Assembly (NCBI RefSeq): GCF_032854445.1
Contig: NC_088303.1
Coordinates: 34,789,501 to 34,853,500 of the forward strand
DNA length: 64,000 bases
Reading direction: 5' to 3'
From: Liolophura sinensis
Lineage: Eukaryota > Mollusca > Polyplacophora > Chitonida > Chitonidae
This document shows, piece by piece, positions 50,111-63,177 of this stretch. How positions within the stretch are numbered: position 1 is the first letter of the stretch; each line of letters starts with the position of its first letter. The position numbers and the translations under genes were made by a program. The notes under the pieces are model-generated. The model was not told the origin of the DNA and made no database searches. It saw only the letters and a program-made list of their open reading frames with translations.

Positions 50111-51300
50111 CCTGACGAGGGACACGAGGACCTAGTTGCCGCCCAGAGCTTCCTGGGGCTTAACCAAACCCAGAATGTAATCCAGGTAAATCCAGAGACA
50201 AGGCAATCACCACTTCAGGAACAGAACCAATCAATAATTAATCCCACCACAGGTGACGTGGTCAATGGTAACAATAAACATTTCTCAGATCAAGCTATTT
50301 TCCGTTGATTTCTTAATCAGAGGAATCTATATCTGGGGTCGGTATTTAAATGAGCAATACCCCGCGAGTCACGAGAAATGATTGACATGTTCACGCAGTA
50401 GGCACTAGCGCGCACTTCGTTGGCCGACACTGCAGCGCCTGGCTCCAAGAAGTAGGCTTTCGAACAATATCCTTAACCCTCTTCAATGCTGTTGTTATTG
50501 ACACCTGTTTAAAATAAACATCCAGACTTTCTTTCCTGCTCTCTAGCAATCAAAACATGTACGGTGTTGGGAACAGTCGTGTCACTTAGTTGAAACTCTC
50601 TCAGCTGGAAAGACTCGTTAAAATTAAAGGTCAACTATGCTTGGGCTCTAATATGACAGACGGGTTCCGTTAACGCTTTACGCCAACTTGCTCCTTCTAC
50701 TTCACTGACCAGGCTGTAAAGTATGCAACATCTATTTATGAAGTCAGTCCTTGAACTGTATGTATAAACGCACATTCATACTGTGCATACGCAAGGCAAA
50801 TGGTCGGTCTCGTTATAGCTAGATTCAGACCCCTTTAATCCGTGATGTCTTAAAAACAAATTGTAAGGGCTGTAGACTTAGTCCAGCCCTTGGCACGGGC
50901 CTGTTTACTCTCTTACTCTAACCAGGACGATATGTGTCCCATTGTTAGCGAGTGTTTCGATGGCTAAAGAGATCGGAGCTATCTTTTGAAATATAAATGC
51001 TCAGTGCAGTGGTTCACAAAAGAAGTCATTTAGTGGAGTTTCGATTCCTTTACTGATAGCTTTTCTTCCGTGTTAAATGCCGTTTGTTGACTCTCTTATC
51101 TCCCTGGTGCCGGCACAACACACAGAGAAGTCCGACTTTGGGCGATGTCGAAGACTGAAAACTTAAGCTGAATTCACTCAGAACAAAACATTGACGTACG
51201 AACGTATATGTCGAGATGAACTTAATCAAGAATTGGACTTTTATAGGGGAAATTGTACAGACAGAATGGCAACCCAATATGGAGACCCATAGCACTGAGG

Positions 51301-51587
51301 TATGACATAGGTGGGGCCTCCGTGGCTCAGTTGGTTAGCGCGCTAGCGCAGCGTAATGACCCAGGAGTCTCTCGCCAATGCGGTCGCTGTGAGTTCAAAT
51401 CCAGCTCATGCTGGCTTCCTCTCCGGCCGCATGTGGGAAGGTCTGCCAGCAACATGCGGATGGTCGTGGGTTTCCCGGCTGTGCCCGGTTTCCACCCACC
51501 ATAATGCTGGCCGCCGTCGTATAAGTGAAATATTCTTGAGTACGGCGTAAACAACAGTCAAATAAATAAAATAAATATGACATAGGT
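51301..51587 (+). mobile_element. Main-family SINE, full-length reference copy
   Basis: Target duplications TATGACATAGGT lie at 51301-51312 and 51576-51587; body 51313-51575 (263 bp). The tRNA-like head has an A-box TGGCTCAGTTGGTTAGCGCG and a B-box GAGTTCAAATCC. A conserved middle and a 3' end with GTATAAGTGAAATATTCTTG follow, then TACGGCGTAAACAA and an AAATAAATAAAATAAA tail. This is a tRNA-derived SINE needing LINE machinery to move; the long, near-intact duplication suggests a fairly young insertion. Confidence 0.95.
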
Positions 51588-52172
51588 ATTAAGGAGATGG
51601 CAAGACGTATAAATAACCTGTATACACAGGACACTCAAAGTAGTAAAGTCCCGCAAAATCTCGCATTATGTCATGTTATATATATGGTGTCTAGTGAACA
51701 GTACTGTAAAGAAGCTGACAAGTTCCACATATACAATGGTACAGTGTACATTATATAGGCCACTGAATTTTGATTGACTCTACGCCACTTAACCTGCGCT
51801 GACATGTCTCTCTTTTCGTATGTAAGCAACTGAACGTGGAGAAAATTGGCCGGGTAGAGGAATAGTTTTGTGCGGCCGTTATACCATGTAGGTAAAATAC
51901 TCTACACGTGTACTTTCATGATTATTCATGGTTTAAAATGATGTCATAGCTGCTCCGAACCAATCATCAGCGCATTCTTTGGTCACGTGACTCAGGTTAA
52001 AACTCATAAGATTTTACCATAAAAAAGGAAAAATATAGTTGTTAGGTAAGAAATTGTTTTTTAAAAAGTAACCGGAATGTGTCTAGCCTTGAAACACGAT
52101 AGTTTTAATACCCTGTAGTATCTTAAACTCCATCTTAGAATCGCAAAACAAAAAAACAAAAAAATCAACATT

Positions 52173-52245
52173 TCGTGCTAGCCGCCGGCGTATATGTGAA
52201 ATATTCTCATATACGCCGCAAAACGCCAATCAAATAAATAAATCA
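52173..52245 (+). mobile_element. Main-family SINE 3' fragment with a perfect hairpin
   Basis: Keeps only the last 70 bp and the AAATAAATAAAT tail. GGCGTATATG ... CATATACGCC is a perfect 10-bp inverted repeat around an 11-base loop, formed by point changes in the SINE end. Confidence 0.75.
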
Positions 52246-54609
52246 AGTAAATTTAGATCAAGGTTAACCTTAATATGGCCACTGACCATGGTCATTCAGT
52301 TGGCTTAGGCTTGGAGTACATGTGGCTCTCATTTTATACCCCGTGCTTATATCCATGTTTTGAGGGTCAAAGTGAATAGGATTTGTCTTGGCTCAATAGA
52401 TCCGATTTTCGTAACGCTGTAACACCTATGTGTTATAATACAGTATTAAGAAGAATCTAATATCGTAAAGGAATATTCATAAACAGGAAATTAAATATCA
52501 TAAACGAAGCAAACGCAATATTACGGCTGTAGAAACAAGGTGTCGATATTGTGTGCAATGAGGGCTGTTGACTCCGGAAACTCAGTCACGATGGGTTCTG
52601 TTCGTTGGGCTGCTGTGACGATAAGCGGTCGAATGGCCTCTTTAGGTCATGAAGAGTCTGAGGTTTGTTGAAGGTCGCCACCACTAGAAAAGGGCGTGTG
52701 CGACGCACGTAGGCTTGTTTAGACTTAGCTGCACCACTTCTGTCCTCGCGCGGAGCTATCTAAGCAGCATTTGACTATAAAATTGTTCAGGTGTTGGTTA
52801 GAATCATAAGTTGTGCATACTTTACATAAACAGAATGCACGTGTATGAAGTTTTATTAGAAAAAAAGATTTAGACAGACTTTTTTGTTTTCTGAGATCAC
52901 TTCCTGCTGGATCACCGTGACACCAGTGAGCTCGGCGCGTTGTTTAAGATCTCTGTACATAATTTACTTGTGGTGGCAGTGATGTAACGCAAACGTGGAG
53001 AGCGGCGCATGCGCTGTAAGGAGTGTGAATGGCCACCTCTCTTGCACCAGTGTGGCGTGCAAGTCTATATATCATATGTGGTCGAGTTTGTCAGCAATAT
53101 CAGAGGTCGGTGGTGTATATATACAGGAGTACAAGTGAAGTGAAATGAAGAAAGTTATGCCATTTTACTGACATTTTCCGTCACTGTTCGGGAGATTTCC
53201 AAAATGACGTCATCGATGAACTAAATGAGAAAGCGAGACCTGCTGAGTGCCCGCTCACTGGCTCGTGTACCCCACAGATTTGCTCGGACACCTGTCACCG
53301 TAAACGTCATGACTGCAGGCTATTTAATTCCGGACTGACCTCTGGGGTCTTCGGCAAACTGTAGCTTAAATGCGTTTTTCAGCCCAGGAAGAAAGCGGGG
53401 AAGCATTTGTCCTTTTATACGTTTTATGGGACACATCCTAAACTGCATGTTATGAAGAAGGAAAAAATAAAAACAACAAGCATTTCATGTATTCTTTAAA
53501 TATGAATGAATGATTTAATTAATCATTCAATCAATCAACCGTCTTATCTTATAGCGTACAATATCCGATAAAAAAAGATATACCAAGGAGAAACCCAGTA
53601 ACGATTAGTTGACAATGAAGCCACGGTAATCTCCCTTGTAATGCAGTTATATAAGCACATTATTCAGCGTCATATAAGTGAAAAATGGGAAACTTTTAGT
53701 TAATTGGTGGCCTACAGCGCACGCGGTCAATGTACGTCACATCTTAAATTTGTACGTGTACGTGTGGCCATAAAACGCTTCAACTGCACACAAGCACTGT
53801 TGAGTCACGTGCAACGTAAAGCGCGTTGTGTTTTTAGAGCACTGTGGACTTCAGCCATATCAACATGTCAATCAATCAGTCAATCAAGTTTCACTTCAAT
53901 ATACAGCCAGATTTGGTGTGTAAATACTGACCTCAGTGATTTGCTGCGCAGGTGTGAAAGAAATCAAAACATTCCCGCTGATTGTGTGGAAAAGGTGTAA
54001 GTATATAACAATGCCTTTAGCAAACAATAATGATTAATATGTAACTCATCAAATGTAAATAAAGTGTACATCAAATATTGTTACAGTCGGCAAGAGGGAA
54101 TATCTATCGATAAATAACAACTCTGCAAGGCACATCAAAATATAGCTGAACCAGTCATGAGCTAACTACAAGTGATATAGGCCTACAGCCATGTTGCGTG
54201 ACAAGTGGGATTTACTGTCCTTTTAAAATCTCCCAAGAGTGGGACCATAGTAAAAATACGGATTAAATGAATAGTTGAAAATGTTATATGTAACAGTCAC
54301 ACCAGCCTATTTTCCTAATACACATGTTGATGAATTCACGCCAGTTTTTCACACCTCTCTTTCATCACTGATACCGCAGAAACCTATCAAACTTTATGAT
54401 GCAACCAGTCATACACGCATTCATATCTGTCGACCATTTAAACAAATGTTACAAATGATTAAAACACGTTGAGGTAACATTGAAATTTAGGGGCAAGTCA
54501 AAATTTTCCACACGGGGCCGGATAATATCGATAGTCACGGTATACTGCATATTGTCTCGATATCACAGTAACCTAGCTTTCTTCGCGGAATGTTCAGCAC
54601 TGGGCGGTA

Positions 54610-57600
54610 TCACAAACCGAGCTCCGCCACTTCATCATGATCGGCCTCTGATAGCATGCGGAAGGATTCCTGTGGTATTTCTTTCTGTCGCACTCGTCGG
54701 GACTCGTCTATTCCGAACTTTCCTGAGCTTAATGTGAGCAGCCAATCGCGAACTCGTGGTGAGCTCATTTCTTTCCGAAGGTTCTCTACAAATGTAAAAA
54801 TTGAATAAGTAGACACGTACAACTAAAAAATTAAATGGCACAGCTATATGGCTACTTTTCTCAGACAAACAAACTTTGTCTAAAGCTATAACACGTGTAT
54901 TCCACCTCTGCTTCACACTATAATGCTATTATCCAGAATTTCCAGCTCATGCTGGCTTCCCCTCCAGCCGTAAGCGGAAAGGTCTGACAGCAACCTGCGG
55001 ATGGTCGTGGGTTTCCGCCGGGCCCTGCCCGGTTTCCTCCCACCATAATGCTGGCCAAGGTCGTATAAGTGAAATATTCTTGAGTAGGGCGTAAAACACC
55101 AATCAAATAAATAAATAAATTATCCAGAATTTAGTGAGATCATCACTTCTCCTGTCAACTTTTTGGCAACTTTTTACATAAATCTCGTCGCAATAAGACG
55201 TTTTAAACTGAACAATTTAATTTTTCCAAAAAATTAGAATAAACTGGTTTTACGATGTTTAATGAAAAAGGCCCAATGTACAGTTCACAGTCTCTACGAA
55301 ACAGGTTTTCACATGTCATTTAAAAGCTTATTTTTTAACTGTAGGAACTAGACGACCAGGTGGCATATGTAACAACTGCTATTTTAAGATGCCTACATTA
55401 AAATTTAAACTTCTTGAGCCATAAACTATCAGTAGAAATTTAAATTTTCATAAATTTGTGTTAATACCACATTATTAGAAATGTGCATTTGAATCCTTAC
55501 AATCCAAACTAAACCGTCAAAGTACGTTCCACTGACTGAAGTCAAAGTTGGCTTTGTGGGTTAAACAGGTCTTGGTGTGTCAAGCACAATATTTAGGGCT
55601 AAAATTTAAGCTAAAATTTACCGCAACACATAAAAATGGACATATTTCATTCAATAAATTCTCCAATGATTCTAGACAACTGTCTCACTCACCAACGATG
55701 GCATCTATTGGCCCTGCGTTTGGACCTGTGTAATCGTCCGGCAGGTACTCTTCAGGTAGATGTGACATGTCGATTTCTTTGTACACGGACACCAGTGAGG
55801 AGTGGGTGAAAATCTAAAACATGGTGGACTGATTGGGTAAGCACACTTAACGAAAGCGAAATATTGGGGTATGCACAAGTAATGAAACTGAGACACTGTT
55901 TGAGCACAATGAATGAAAGTGAAACATTAGGGTAAGCACAAGTAATAAAAGTCAAACACTATGTAAGTACAATTAATGAAAGTGAAACACTGTGTAAGCA
56001 CAAGTAATAGAAGTGAAACACTATGCAAGTACAATTAATGAAAGCAAAATATTGGGTAAGCACAAGTAATAATAATATTGGGATATGCACATGTCATGAA
56101 ACCGAGACACTGTGAGAGCACAATGATTGAAAGTGAAACATTGAGGTAAGCACAAGTAATAAAGGTCAAACACTATGTAAGTACAACTAATGAAAGCGAA
56201 ACACAGTCTAAGCACAATTAATCAAAGCAAAAACACTGGGTCAGCAGAGGTAATAAAAGTGAAACACTGTGTCAGCACAATTAATCAACGTAAAACACAA
56301 GGTAAGCAGAAGTAATAAAAGTGAAACACTGTGTCAGCACAATTAATCAAAGTAAAACACTGGGTAAGCAGAAGTAATAAAAGTGAAACACTGTGTCAGC
56401 ACAATTAATCAAAGTAAAACACTGGGTAAGCAGAAGTAATAAAAGTGAAACACTGTGTAAGCACAAGTAATAGAAGTGAAACACTGTAAGTACAATTAAT
56501 GAAAGCAAAATATTGGGTAAGCACAATTAATCAAAGTAAAACACTGGGTAAGCAGAAGTAATAAAAGTGAAACACTGTGTCAGCACAATTAATCAAAGTA
56601 AAACACTGGATAAGCAGAAGTAATAAAAGTGAAACACTGTGTAAGCACAATTAATAAAAGTGAAACACTGTGTAAGCACAATTAATCAAAGTGAAACACT
56701 GGCTAAGCAGAAATAATAATAGTGAAACATCCCCATCGGTGCTCAGTGTTCAGGCAAAAGATCCACACGAATTACGGTTAAAGCAATGCCGGATATTAAA
56801 GCTTATATGTGACTGTTGAAACTTGAAAATGAGGAAGTGATAAATTACTGATGGTGAAAGTGTAACAATTAACTAGCAACGTGAAAAGATTAATCTATAG
56901 AGCAATCGAGTGATAAAGGTACAGTCTTTAGTTCTTTATGTACACAACCAAGAACGAAATGGACTTACTCGCTTCTGGACTTTTTCTGGCAAAAGCGGCC
57001 TAGTTATTTTGAAAAGTGTTTCACCAACTGATCCCATGTTGTAATTGTGAACCTCCTTGGTTCGAATCGGATAAATTCTCTGAAAATTGAAACATAGAGA
57101 GCTTTTACCTCATGCACCTTTTTTGGAACATACAATAATCAATGTATTTGACTAAACTAAATAAATAAATGGCCAAAAACTAAACACTGCGATATAATGT
57201 ACAACTTAATGTAAAAAGACATCGTTTACTATACACGTCATTTAATTGAGAAGTAGAAAACTGATTATATTATATTATACTCACTGACAATATGGCAGCG
57301 TTTTTCTTCATTTTGTTCATGCCATGAAATCCCATGTGTTTCATGGTCATGCCTGTGAAGTCCATGAGAACCACAAACCCATGAATCTGTGTGAGTTCGT
57401 CCATGAGAAAGTAATCCGACAACGCCAGGCCCGTCTTGATGACGTCATCTGAGGTGTAATGTTTGTTGGACGTGTCTACGACACCTGCAAGCGGAAGATA
57501 ACAATGCGCATGTCATTTTCACCTGTCTAAAAAAGGGGTGCCAAAAAAAGTTGTACATCTGGCGAGAGCATAACCTTATGGGTGAAAGAAATCCGTGTTA

Positions 57601-60078
57601 TTACGCAAATTATGTAGATAGGCGATGACAAGTTCATTAAATATGAAATCGAATTCAACATGTAGTTCAGTGCCTATAAAAGTCTCGCACGGATATGTCA
57701 AGGGAAATACAAGTTATTTAAGTCGATCTATCCATGTTACGTGTTTCGTATGTCTTCAAGAATTGAGGGATTATTTTTTATCATTGTTCAAACATTTGAT
57801 TCTGCGACGTATTTTATGAAATGTGAAATGAATAAAATTTTGGCAGGGTTGCGACTAATTGTCATCATTCCCGAAGTGTTTTAAACTATGCATTAATCTG
57901 GAGTTTTATAAACAAGAATCAAATAAAGTAAATAAATTAATTAACCACTGCTTAAACCCGATTGTTTATATTATTCACGATGGCTTGCAATATTTCATTT
58001 ATATCCCTTTTTCTTGCGAACTGATAATATATCATGTGCTTGGACGTCGGGCAATTACCTACACTTACACTATCAGTATAGCGCAAGCTAAAGGTTTCGG
58101 ACAGCTGCCAAGTAGCGTATTTGTTGAAGAAATAACTATATGCTCCTCCCATTATGTGGACTACATCTAGTCTTAATTATTGATGTTCACCTACCAGGTC
58201 GTCCCAGCAAGATTAGTCTCCCCTTCTTATCTCTTTTGGGGAGTGTAAGATAGGACCTGAAAGAACATCGGTAAGCACACTTAACGAAATGCACACTTAA
58301 CGAATTCAGGTGAATGTAGAGCGCATTATCTTCGATCGAAATATCACTTAAACAAAAAGACATTTTAACTTTTATGAAAGTTATTAAACCCACATATAAA
58401 ATCTCAGAAATACATGATATATATGAGAAATCAGCAACTTCCTAATTCTTTGAGCTCATTACTCCTTTTGAAGCACTTCCAAAACTTACATTTTCCAAAA
58501 ATATATTAAATATCATAGTCAATAATCAAGTTTTACGAATTTTACAAAGATTTAATGGGCTTAATTTCCCCTGAGATTATTACATAACTAGAAGCGGTTT
58601 GAGATGAAACAGTTTACGTAATGTAGAATGTGTTGGTGTATGCACCCTTTACCCATTTTCCAGGACTTTCTGAATAGCTGGGTCGTGGGTATCTATATTC
58701 GCCAACCAATCCGGGTACTTCGTCCGCGTCGTCCAGTAATGGTCGATAGCTTGACGTGCAAACACTTGACTGAACTTACGCATGCGCAGAAAGGACAGGA
58801 GGAATACGGCATCTGAAAAATTTACCAAAAAAGGATTTATTTACAGATAAACATATGAAAAGCTGAAGTTTATTCTATTGCTGGAACATGCGCTTTGGCA
58901 AGTTTTAAACCAGATTTCATTCTTGCTTTTCAAAATTACTCTGTTGCTATTTTTTAAATAGCTGTCACAAAAATACAGTATACATAATAAAAATAAAGGG
59001 AAAACTTATATTGCAGTTCTTAAATATATGACCAAATCATAATGGTCTCACGTGGACGGCCAAATCTACCCACACCAAACCTACCCACTGGCGTCTCACA
59101 CCAAACCTACCCACAGGCCTCTCACATCAAACCTACCCACAGGCGTCTCACATCAAACCTACCCACAGGCGCCTCACAACAAATCTACCCACTTGCCTCT
59201 CACACCAAACCTACCCACAGGCCTCTCACACCAAATCGACCCATATGGGTCTCTCACAAAATCTATTGGCGTACAACACTGAACCTACCCACGGCGTACA
59301 TCACCAAATCTGCACAAAGGCGTCTTACACAAAACCTAACTTCTGATACCATCTCATACCAAACCTACCCACGTACGCACACGAAATCTAACCATGGGCG
59401 TACAACACCAAACCTACCTACGGGCGTACAACACCAAATCTATCCACATGCGTACAACACCAAATCTATCCACATGCGTACAACACCAAATCTATGCACT
59501 GGCATAGAACACCAAACCTACCCACGTGCGTACAGCACCAAATTTATCCACAGGCGTACAACATCAAATCTATCCAGAGGCACACAACACCAAACCTACC
59601 CACGGGCGTACAACACGAACCTACCCAAGGGCATATAACACCAAACCTACCCACGGGCGTACAACACCAAACCTACCCACGGGCGTACAACACCAAACCT
59701 GCCCAGGGGCGTACAACACCAAACCTGCCCACGGGCGTACAACACCAAACCTACCCACGGGCGCACAACACCAAACCTACCCACAGGCACACAACACCAA
59801 ACCTACCCACAGGCGTACAAAAACTAACCTATCCACACGCGTACAATATCAAACATACCCAGGTGCACAAGACATACCCGTTGGCTTAAAGCATCAAACC
59901 CACCCATTGGTGTTCTTAGCCAGCTCTTGTGACTCCGTATCCATCTCCGGAACTCTTCCAGCTGACTCTCTCTTTCCGAAGGAATCTCATTTAGGTCTCT
60001 CTGAGCAGTTTTTATTGATTCTTCATCGAGGGTGCAGACGTACTTATTTTCTTTGACCTTGTCAATCTGAAATGCCAT
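54610..60078 (-). CDS. CRAL-TRIO lipid-binding protein, alpha-tocopherol transfer protein/clavesin-like, 7 coding exons, 334 aa
   Basis: Coding exons on the minus strand are 60078-59904, 58812-58653, 58256-58195, 57484-57285, 57079-56969, 55813-55693 and 54785-54610 (TGA). Phases 1, 2, 1, 0, 0 and 1 close at GT-AG sites. Residues about 20-80 are the CRAL-TRIO N-terminal helical domain (LDEESIKTAQRDLNE, RRWIRSH, then DAVFLLSFLRMRKF). Residues about 110-275 are the lipid-binding fold (GRLILLGRPG, QIHGFVVLMDFTGM, YPIRTKEVHNYN, RPLLPEKVQKRI, LPEEYLPDDYTGPNAG). Residues 276-334 are a polar C-terminus. The family carries hydrophobic ligands such as tocopherol, retinal or phosphoinositides in a cytosolic pocket; the ligand here is unknown. 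ATG 60078 gives the normal N-terminus. Length fits the family (about 280-350 aa). Confidence 0.93.
54929..55132 (+). mobile_element. Main-family SINE, 5'-truncated, with target site duplication
   Basis: Duplications ATTATCCAGAATTT lie at 54929-54942 and 55119-55132, around a body at 54943-55118 that begins inside the family ('CCAGCTCATGCTGGCTTCC'). Plus orientation, antisense to the CRAL-TRIO gene, in its last intron. Truncation with intact duplications implies incomplete reverse transcription at insertion. Confidence 0.93.
55840..56730. repeat. Tandem array, 62-bp dimeric unit (two about 31-bp halves), in a CRAL-TRIO intron
   Basis: AAGTGAAACACTGTGT.AGCA and AAGTAAAACACTGGGTAAGC halves alternate. 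Equivalent points at 56261, 56323 and 56385 show a 62-bp period. The outer part of the array is more degenerate and monomeric. Confidence 0.9.
59049..59900. repeat. 26-bp tandem array next to the first CRAL-TRIO splice donor
   Basis: The unit is CCAAACCTACCCACGGGCGT plus ACAACA, about 32 copies; equivalent points at 59641 and 59667 give a 26-bp period. Because 26 is not a multiple of three and the unit lacks stops on the + strand, all three + frames stay open, giving false proteins of up to 198 codons. On the gene strand each unit contains GGGTAGGTTTGG. Confidence 0.95.
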
Positions 60079-60277
60079 GCACAGCTTTGTTTTACCACAG
60101 AAAGAGATATATAAAATGACATTCTTGTAATTGAATTATATCATCATTATAATTTACGCCTACGAGATACTCACCAGTATATTAGGTTCTTAATTAATAT
60201 TTGCTTAATAAGTAATAATAAATCATGACAATAATTAAGCATTTATCTCATGCAATTCTAAAGTTTACTGACAAAAG

Positions 60278-60318
60278 CCAAACAACCCCAAAAAACAAAA
60301 AAAACAAAAAAAAAAAAC

Positions 60319-60349
<31 letters not shown>

Positions 60350-60374
60350 ACAAAAAAAAAAACCCCCAAAAAAC
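60278..60374. repeat. A-rich low-complexity run
   Basis: CAAAA/CAAAAA units, about 95 bp. Confidence 0.95.
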
Positions 60375-60473
60375 GTGTAAATAAAGTAGAAAATACACAT
60401 GGAGCACTATGACTTAGATAGGCATATCTGTTCTGTGTTGTAATTCTACAGAGACATACACGTACAGTATACG

Positions 60474-60744
60474 TTTAATTTATTTTATTTATGCGATTGG
60501 TGTTTTACGGTGTGCTCAAGAACATTTCACTTATACGACGGCGGCCAGCATTATGGTGGGAGAAAACCGGGCACAGCCCGGGGGAAACCCATGACTATCT
60601 GCAGGTTGCTGCGAGACCTTCCCACTTACGGCCGGAGAGGAAGCCAGCATGAGCTGGACTTGAACTCACAGCGACCGCATTGGTGAGAGGCTCCTGTGTC
60701 ATTACGCTGCGCTAGCGGGATAACCGACTGAGCCACGCAGCCCC
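60474..60744 (-). mobile_element. Main-family SINE, near full length
   Basis: The TTTATT tail at the low end leads through 'GGTGTTTTACGGTGTGCTCA', GACGGCGGCCAGCATTATGG and GGCCGGAGAGGAAGCCAGCA to the tRNA-like head (reverse complement CGTGGCTCAGTCGGTTATCC). Same orientation as the CRAL-TRIO gene, about 400 bp upstream of its start codon. Confidence 0.92.
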
Positions 60745-61855
60745 CACCCCACCATGGCGGATTAATTCAAGCATAACGAAAACGTATTCTTATATCGTTG
60801 CCTTCCTCAGATGTCTCAGTTTTATATGGATAGACTGTATATTTAATTAGGAAAAAAAAACTGAACTGTGGTTTATTAATATAGCATATTCCCGAGTTTT
60901 ATCAAATATATAATAATTAATATATTATAAATGTCCGTGATTTATGCAGTGCAAATTATGTCAGTTATAGGCGAAATTTCATATCTTTGTTCAATGATGG
61001 ATTATCCCCGCGATGTGGTAATCTTTTAAATTAAAATCACAAAAATACAATAAATTACGAGGTCAGAAAGTACAGCACAGTTTGTGTAAACGTCAGTCCA
61101 ACGCAAACTGGCTAATCTTGTTACGACGACACCTATAGCTCAAGTAAGGCTGACAGCCATACGGGTGCTGACATCTGTATAGACCTACCATGGAATCGCG
61201 GGATATCCCACCTGCCGCGCCGTTCTCCGACATCGTCGCCTTTACACCAATCGCGGGATATTTGGTCCAAGAGTTCACTGGATTTTTAATCTGTGTAGGC
61301 AAAACAATAAGGGGTGTCAATTACTTCAGCGATATTTTAGAAAAGCAATTAACGAAACGCGAAAAATATTTTAGGAAAAGTTCACGAGAACGGTGTTATG
61401 AAAAAAATTCACGGACAACCTTCTGAAATTAGAATATAGGAGAAAAATCGATAAGGGTCGGGTTCGATCCATCAACCATCGGGAGATCAGCATCAACCCA
61501 AACCTATACACAATTGACAGTTAAAGCTATAAGGCAGTCAGGCTGCTTCATTTCTGAACAAAATTGCAACAATAACCCTTGAACACGCCTTGTAAACAAA
61601 TCCTTCATAGCTTTGTAACATAATAGCAAGTCTCTAAACAACCTCTAGGCCAACACACTTAACCTCAGTATCAACATCTGTCTTGTAAAAAAAGAACACT
61701 GGGTTTCTATAAATTTATATAAAGTAAAGCTCTAAATTAACTATTAAAGAATTGCCAGATGCATTATTGTACAAAACATAAATACTTTTGGTACTTTATC
61801 AATGGAGCTATCAACAAATGCCCACTGCCTTTGGTGGGTCTCGTATCAGTATAAT

Positions 61856-62046
61856 GGCTCGGGCGGAGCAGCTTACTTGCCTTCGGTAAGTCGTCTCAGT
61901 GAAGCAGCACTAAATAAAAGAGCGGTGGAAATCCGTCCTGCAACAAGGAGGCACATTACACGTACATGCACCCTAATTGTTCCTTCGTCGTTATATGACT
62001 GAAAAATTGTTGAGTACGACGTTAAACCCCAAGCACTCACTCACTC
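61856..62046 (+). mobile_element. SINE-like element, third family
   Basis: Ends 'TCGTTATATGACTGAAAAAT', TGTTGAGTACGACGTTAAAC and CCCAAGCACTCACTCACTC. The same end is seen in reverse at 40316-40388. The body (GGCTCGGGCGGAGCAGC ... CATGCACCC) is not shared with the main family. Confidence 0.7.
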
Positions 62047-63177
62047 TTTGGTGGGTCGGGTTCATATATATCACATACATATGTTGTTTACATCGGAAGA
62101 ATTAGCAGCTGGTTTTAAGGGGTTAAAAACTCGATCACAGATGCTGTTCTGGAACTCACAAGTCTGTGTAAACTTCGTAAATCAGTAGAAGATATGAGCT
62201 GTGTATACCTATTTACTTAACTAACTACTTACCAATATGCGTTTTACTTTTGTGTTTTACGACCATCTCACCTCTATATCTATATAAGGTGTGTTATGAG
62301 CTAGTCGATTCCTGTCTTATACTACTCACGTGCAGTGAGATGTGTTCACGTGCAGTCATGTGTAAACTGGGTCAAGGTAGAGGAATGTAAACATTTAATA
62401 CATTATTTAGTCCGCGTGGCCCGAGAAGCCGCATAACCTTCCCTCAACCCCTCTCATCTTCACCGATACGGTAGTTATACTGCATAGGATTACATATCAA
62501 GGCGCTTCCCATACCCTAGGGTAAGGCACACCTTCAACTGACCGAATTCCTCACATTGTGTTGGCACCAAATTGAAGGATTCGATCCTCACTCGTTTAAT
62601 GTTGTTTATGTCGGTGTCAAATAGCCCTGGGGTCGGGGACCGTCCTGGGTCACATTCACGAGATTAACGAGGTGAAGAGGGTTTGTTTTGAGCGTGATGA
62701 TAAAGGTTGTTTTGTGGTCAATACAACCGTATAGAAGTGCATGAGACAGTTGTGAGGTAATGGTGAGGTGTTTGCATGAATTTGTCATGAATGGAGTGAC
62801 AAGGGAGTGGTTGTCGGGGACTAGTGTGGTCAGCAATAAAATTGCGAAGCCAGGACAAAAACCCCGGCGGACAAAAGCTCCGTCGTTTTGATTAACCGAC
62901 AAAACATATGCGACAATCTAACAAACATATTTATTGACGGGAATTCATGTAGCGTGACTTTGCCTTTCATGTAAAAAACTGTCCAATCAAAGCGTAACCC
63001 AGCCTTTCACTCGGGTTGCTTTCCTCTCATAAGTGTTATACACGTATGTTTTCAAAACAATATTGCCAAAAACAGCTGTCTTGAATGTCTCTGATATAAT
63101 TATCGAATACTTTTCGTCCAGCAGATATAAGTTTATTCTACCACTATTCCTAATTTGTTTGGACGAAATATTTCAGC

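Larger units (their letters stand above)
50111..54609. other. Spacer between the CARD and CRAL-TRIO genes
   Basis: The low end is the 5' flank of the CARD gene; a TATTTAAAT box at about 50343-50351 is a possible TATA element. A full SINE (51313-51575) and a SINE fragment (52173-52245) are present. The remaining 52.3-54.6 kb shows no gene; short open frames there (for example 53704-54000) have no family features. The 3' UTR of the CRAL-TRIO gene lies just below 54610. Confidence 0.65.
54786..59903 (-). other. Introns of the CRAL-TRIO gene
   Basis: 59903-58813 is filled by a 26-bp tandem array. 58652-58257, 58194-57485 and 57284-57080 look unique, the 58194-57485 one being AT-rich. 56968-55814 is filled by a 62-bp dimeric array. 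55692-54786 contains a SINE insertion. Short open frames in these introns were not accepted as exons. Confidence 0.8.
60079..63177. other. 5' flank of the CRAL-TRIO gene and upstream spacer
   Basis: Contains the CRAL-TRIO 5' UTR start, an A-rich run (60278-60374), a SINE (60474-60744) and another SINE (61856-62046). A non-coding first exon of the CRAL-TRIO gene may lie here but could not be identified. The remaining stretches (60750-61850, 62050-63170) show no gene I can support. Confidence 0.6.

Noticed and set aside
59042-60056. Open frames of up to 198 codons on the + strand with repeated Pro/Thr/Asn/Tyr motifs
   Set aside because: They are translations of the 26-bp tandem array. All three + frames are open because the unit has no stop and its length is not a multiple of three. 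They are antisense to CRAL-TRIO exon 1 and its intron.
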